Assembly: GCA_934636245.1 (NCBI GenBank) | Contig: CAKUAI010000002.1 | Span: 186,001-250,000, forward strand | Length of the DNA stretch: 64,000 nt | DNA from: an uncultured Coriobacteriales bacterium | GTDB lineage: Bacteria > Actinomycetota > Coriobacteriia > Coriobacteriales > UMGS124 | Reading direction: 5' to 3' | Part shown: piece by piece, positions 61,192-64,000 of the stretch | How positions within the stretch are numbered: position 1 is the first letter of the stretch | Layout: every line of letters starts with the position of its first letter | Program-made: the position numbers and the translations under genes | Notes under the pieces: model-generated | The model's database searches: none | What the model saw: the letters and a program-made list of their open reading frames with translations, nothing else | Told to the model about the DNA's origin: nothing

Positions 61192-62296
61192 CGCAAAAAA
61201 GACCTCTCAAGCTTCGCTGGGCCCGCGCATCGACCGACGTACCTTTTGCGGCATGGCGCTTATGGGCGGGCTTGGCCTCATCGGCCTGGCCGATGGCCGG
61301 CTGGCCGAAGCCACCGAAAGCGCCGACAAGCAGGGCGGTAGCGCTGCCTCCGCCGACGCACAGGCCGAGCCGGTCAAGGCCTCGACGTTTGCCTTCAACA
61401 CGCTTGTGAACATCACAGCATATGGTGTGGATGCCGACGTGGTCGCTTCGTGCATCAAAGACTGCGCGATGTACGAGGACCTTTTCTCTGCCCGCAAGGA
61501 GGGCGCCGAGATCGTGCGCATCAACGAGGCGGGCGGCGAGCCGGTGGAGGTAAGCGCCGACACGGCGGACCTCATCGCCGTCGGCCTTGAGTACGGCCGC
61601 CAGACCGATGGCGCCTTCGACATCACCATCGGCTCGGTGAGCCTGCTGTGGGACTTCATCAACGCCGTGAAGCCCACCGACGAGGAGATCGCCGAGGGTC
61701 TCAAGCATATCGACTATACCCAGGTTGTGCTCGACGGCACGACGGTCACCATGGGCGACCCTGAGGCGCGCCTCGATTTGGGCGGCATCGCCAAGGGTTG
61801 GATTGCCGCGCGCCTGGTAGACAAGCTTGAGCAGGCCGGATGCACGTCGGGCCTGGTGAACCTGGGCACCTCGAGCGTCTACGCCATCGGTTCCAAGCCC
61901 GACGGAAGCCCTTGGCGCGTGGGCCTGCGCGACCCCAAGGACTCGATGAGCTCGCTTGCCGGCGTGGTGGAGATCTGCGACGAGGTCATCACCTCCAGCG
62001 GCCTGTACGACCAGGAGTTCGAGCTCGATGGGCAGAAGTACTGGCACATCCTCGACCCGAAGACCGGCTATCCGGCCCAGACGGACATGCTCGGCGTCGA
62101 GCTCATCGGTACCGACCCCATACAGGGCGACGCCCTGTCCACCACTTTGTCGGTCATGGGTATCGAAGAGGGATCTGCCTGGGTTGAGAAGAACCATCCC
62201 GATATCGCCGCCATGTTCGTGGACCAGTCCGACGAGGCGACGTTCGCCAACGGCTTTGAGTCGCATGGCTACATGGCCGTTAAGAACACGAAGTAG
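61184..62296 (+). CDS. apbE: FAD:protein FMN transferase
   Basis: Attaches FMN covalently to threonine of extracytoplasmic flavoproteins. The 370-residue protein has a Tat-type signal (DRRTFCGMALMGGLGL near residue 18), then the ApbE domain with AMYEDLFSARKEG, DGAFDITIGSVSLLWDF, LDLGGIAKGWIA and DPKTGYPAQTD. ATG 61184 lies inside the end of the preceding gene, showing tight coupling. No candidate flavinylated protein (FMN-binding domain) is in the window, so its target lies elsewhere. Confidence 0.92.
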   Translation: MFNAKKTSQASLGPRIDRRTFCGMALMGGLGLIGLADGRLAEATESADKQGGSAASADAQAEPVKASTFAFNTLVNITAYGVDADVVASCIKDCAMYEDLFSARKEGAEIVRINEAGGEPVEVSADTADLIAVGLEYGRQTDGAFDITIGSVSLLWDFINAVKPTDEEIAEGLKHIDYTQVVLDGTTVTMGDPEARLDLGGIAKGWIAARLVDKLEQAGCTSGLVNLGTSSVYAIGSKPDGSPWRVGLRDPKDSMSSLAGVVEICDEVITSSGLYDQEFELDGQKYWHILDPKTGYPAQTDMLGVELIGTDPIQGDALSTTLSVMGIEEGSAWVEKNHPDIAAMFVDQSDEATFANGFESHGYMAVKNTK

Positions 62297-62302
62297 GACG
62301 CG

Positions 62303-63232
62303 ATGAAGACGAGCGAGGAGCAGTGCAAGGCATGGGACGGCGGTCGCAGCGGCCGTCCCGCCCCGGCGTTTGACGACGCCGCCCACGGGTCGCGCGGATG
62401 GGGCATTCGCCCGGCCGACGTGGCTGTGGGCGCGACGACGCTGCTCGCCGCGCTCGGTGTGTGCTGTGTGCTGTGGTTTGGCTTTGGCGTGCAGGGCATG
62501 CCGGGAGTCTCGCTGGGCGAGGGGAGCGGTGCCGAGACAGGTGCGGGCGTCTCCGTGGTCACCTCGGGGGCGGAGGCGTCTTCCGCGAGCACCTCAGGCG
62601 ACCTGGACGTCCAGACGCCTGGCCTTGATGCCGGTGGCTCTGATGTCCAGACTTCGGGCCTCGACGCCGCGGGCTCTAATGTCAAGTCGCTCGGCCTTGA
62701 CGCTGGTGGTTTGGATGCTCAGGCATCTGGTCTCGATGCCGGCGGCGCGAGCACCCAATTGCCCAACCTCGATGCCGGCGGCGCTGACGTTCAGGCTTCC
62801 GACCTCGGCGCCGATGGCCTACCTGCTTCCTCGGGCAAGAGCGCTGCAGATTTGAGCCTTGATGCCGGCGGCCTGCCCGCAGCCTCGGGTCAGGGTCCTG
62901 CGGACTTGGGCATCGATGCGGGCTCAACGTACGCCGCCTCGGGTGGCGGCGATGCTGCCGCCTCGCTATATGCGGTCATCCAAAACTCCGATGGCTTCTA
63001 CCAGGTGCTTCCCTTTGACGAAGACGCAACCGTCACGGTCACGGGCTCTTTGGGAACCAATGTCATCGAGGTGGCCGACGGGCGTGTGCGGTGCCTCGAA
63101 TCCGATTGCTCGAATCAGACGTGCGTGAAGCAGGGCTGGGTCTCTGGACGCGGCCAGACCGTCGTGTGCCTGCCCCACAAGCTCATCGTGCAGGTGGTTG
63201 CCGACCCAGCAGACGCCGTGCCGCTGAGCTAG
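62303..63232 (+). CDS. NusG domain II-containing membrane protein with repetitive linker
   Basis: 309 residues. A cytoplasmic N-terminus of about 38 residues, one helix at about 40-62, a repetitive linker (about 90-215) of near-12-residue units such as DVQTSGLDAAGS and DAQASGLDAGGA, and a C-terminal extracytoplasmic NusG_II domain (about 225-305) containing the paired cysteines ESDCSNQTC and the end CLPHKLIVQVV. NusG_II proteins of this type are partners of Gx transporters. Gap to apbE is 6 nt. The stop TAG is the first part of the palindromic element at 63231. Confidence 0.85.
   Translation: MKTSEEQCKAWDGGRSGRPAPAFDDAAHGSRGWGIRPADVAVGATTLLAALGVCCVLWFGFGVQGMPGVSLGEGSGAETGAGVSVVTSGAEASSASTSGDLDVQTPGLDAGGSDVQTSGLDAAGSNVKSLGLDAGGLDAQASGLDAGGASTQLPNLDAGGADVQASDLGADGLPASSGKSAADLSLDAGGLPAASGQGPADLGIDAGSTYAASGGGDAAASLYAVIQNSDGFYQVLPFDEDATVTVTGSLGTNVIEVADGRVRCLESDCSNQTCVKQGWVSGRGQTVVCLPHKLIVQVVADPADAVPLS
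62600..62950 (+). repeat. Minisatellite of about 36 bp units encoding the NusG_II protein linker
   Basis: Seven to eight imperfect in-frame units, each containing a version of CTTGATGCCGGTGGC, encode LDAGG-centred repeats. Copy number is likely to vary between strains. Confidence 0.8.
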
Positions 63233-63324
63233 ACGATGATTAGGTCCAATCGACCTCATCGAACGTGCTTTCTGCCTGTGGTGTTGCAATGGTGAAGTGC
63301 TGCACGCCTACTCGTTCATCGTCT
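63231..63324. repeat. Palindromic element, family 2, copy 2 (after the NusG_II gene)
   Basis: 94 bp with perfect ends AGACGATGA / TCATCGTCT, beginning inside the stop codon of the upstream gene. It shares the core GCAATGGTGAAGTGC with the copy at 47017; the flanking arm GTGGTGT can pair with GTGCTGC only as RNA, with G-U pairs. Confidence 0.75.
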
Positions 63325-63439
63325 GGGGGGCGAACTGCGTACTAACGGACGGGCACGGCTATCGCGAGCCGCGTGTCTGCGACATCCCGATAACGAAAAA
63401 CGCCAAAAGTCTGCGTTATAACTTTCGCCAACGCGAAAA

Positions 63440-63499
63440 GGGTCACTTTCATCTTCTTGCCGACAGCATCGTCGCAGGTAGATGAGGTGGCCCTTTTTT
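63440..63499 (+). terminator. Probable terminator of the Gx-apbE-NusG_II operon
   Basis: GGGTCAC (63440-63446) pairs with GTGGCCC (63487-63493, one wobble) enclosing CATCT/AGATG, followed by a T6 run. Confidence 0.6.
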
Positions 63500-63664
63500 G
63501 GCATGAAAGCCGCTCTTATTATTACGCATACTTTTGGCAATTCTGGTGCGCGAGGCCTTGCGAGGACGGGGATACGCGGGTGCGTGGTGCCTTGCGAAGG
63601 CCCGCGGGGCAGAGGATGTGCAGCCAGGCGGAGGCCCATCGGCGCTTGCTAGCAGCCCAGAAAC

Positions 63665-63702
63665 GAAAAACGCCCGGGATGCGCTGGGCATCTCGGGCGT
63701 TT
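63665..63702 (-). terminator. Terminator after tRNA-Lys
   Basis: Read on the minus strand, ACGCCCG-GATGC pairs with GCATC-CGGGCGT (one mismatch), followed by TTTTCG. Confidence 0.85.
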
Positions 63703-63713
63703 GAAAGTCGAAC

Positions 63714-63790
63714 TGGTGCGCCGTCAGGGATTCGAACCCTGGACCTTGGGATTAAGAGTCCCCTGCTCTGGCCAGCTGAGCTAACGGCGC
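63714..63790 (-). tRNA. tRNA-Lys (anticodon CTT)
   Basis: Minus-strand cloverleaf: acceptor GCGCCGT/ACGGCGC, D-arm with AGCTCAGCTGG, anticodon loop CTCTTAA giving CTT, T-arm CCAGGGTTCGAATCCCTG (17-18 nt) and an encoded CCA at 63716-63714. All arms pair. Confidence 0.97.
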
Positions 63791-63803
63791 GCAGCGAAGA
63801 AGC

Positions 63804-63832
63804 ACTATACTCCTCAGCGCATCCTAAGGCAA
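63804..63832 (-). promoter_or_regulatory. Promoter of tRNA-Lys
   Basis: Minus-strand TTGCCT (63832-63827) and TATAGT (63809-63804) with a 17 bp spacer, about 14 nt upstream of the mature tRNA. Confidence 0.75.
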
Positions 63833-63881
63833 GCACAAACTTTCGTTCTCGTACATCTTCGCGAGATGCACAAATTTGCAC

Positions 63882-64000
63882 CTACTCCGTGCGACCTGTG
63901 TCCGTCCCTTCGGCGGACTTGGCGCTCTCGCACAGGCGTCCCTTGCCCGCAACCCAGCGATCGAGCGTGGCAAGGATGCCGGGCAGGAACACGAGGATGA
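63882..64000 (-). CDS. C-terminus of a probable MMPL/RND-type membrane transporter
   Basis: A minus-strand frame enters from the right edge and stops at TAG 63884-63882. The 38 visible residues start with the end of a hydrophobic helix (ILVFLPGILATLDRWV) followed by a basic and then polar acidic tail ending DTGRTE. The helix ending LDRWV resembles the final helix of MMPL-family transporters, but too little is visible for certainty. Confidence 0.5.
   Translation of the reverse strand, partial: ILVFLPGILATLDRWVAGKGRLCESAKSAEGTDTGRTE

Larger units (their letters stand above)
63325..63713. other. Intergenic region between NusG_II gene and tRNA-Lys
   Basis: No credible gene. It contains a small hairpin at about 63352-63372 (CACGGC / GCCGCGTG), the terminator-like structure at 63440-63499, and GC-rich sequence with the repeated word CCTTGCGA at 63500-63620 without further recognisable structure. 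Confidence 0.5.

Noticed and set aside
1..64000. CRISPR arrays, prophage, insertion sequences or replication origin
   Set aside because: No direct-repeat/spacer array, transposase, integrase or phage structural gene, and no dnaA-box cluster was recognised.

Overview
The window is a 64 kb chromosomal segment from a GC-rich bacterium, most likely an actinobacterium of the class Coriobacteriia. This is inferred from the high-GC codon usage, the transketolase split into two genes, membrane-bound LuxR-type regulators, the oxygen-sensitive class III ribonucleotide reductase, menA, and an actinobacterial-looking 16S-like fragment. There is no prophage, transposase, integrase or CRISPR array. Most of the window is housekeeping sequence, interrupted by two accessory export clusters and several repeat-rich intergenic regions.

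Layout. 1-1214: end of an adenylation-domain gene (-). 1533-5820: arginine biosynthesis (argF-argR-argG-45 aa membrane microprotein-argH), with ArgR-like half-sites upstream. 5872-6199: two terminators enclosing a hairpin-rich, 16S-like stretch. 6252-8366: class A penicillin-binding protein (-). 8625-9842: tyrS. 10112-13450: large ATPase-TPR-SARP regulator. 13671-17557: secA-prfB. 17696-19530: split transketolase. 19839-24989: ftsE-ftsX-rnr-TPR gene-smpB, followed by a palindromic repeat. 25265-26122: patatin (-). 26321-26675: ssrA (tmRNA).

26725-33678 is an accessory cluster read leftward: a membrane regulator with two LuxR HTH domains, a secreted four-cysteine protein, a membrane-anchored protein, two ABC permeases, an ABC ATPase and a Tat-type exported protein. 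Then come rph and murI (-), glycerate kinase and an LCP cell-wall enzyme (+), an acetyltransferase (-), nadE with a degenerate glutaminase half, a tail-anchored protein, hsp20 followed by two palindromic repeats, tilS-hpt-ftsH, menA (-), nrdD-nrdG (class III ribonucleotide reductase with paired NrdR boxes), a DUF234-type ATPase with its own operator array, and a MATE exporter (-).

55213-59230 is a second export cluster: Tat-exported cysteine protein, ABC ATPase, permease, histidine kinase and convergent response regulator. 59267-63232 carries an iron-sulfur aldo/keto reductase divergent from a Gx transporter-ApbE-NusG_II operon, which resembles flavin-based extracellular electron-transfer modules. 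The window ends with tRNA-Lys(CTT) and the C-terminus of a probable membrane transporter.

The most interesting signals are the tandem membrane-LuxR regulator with its secreted-protein/ABC cluster; two families of covarying palindromic elements placed at gene 3' ends; the 16S-like structured stretch after argH; an RF2 whose stop-codon-reading tripeptide is SPT instead of SPF; a NadE lacking its nitrilase triad; and a collapsed duplicate of the aldo/keto reductase locus in front of the MATE gene.
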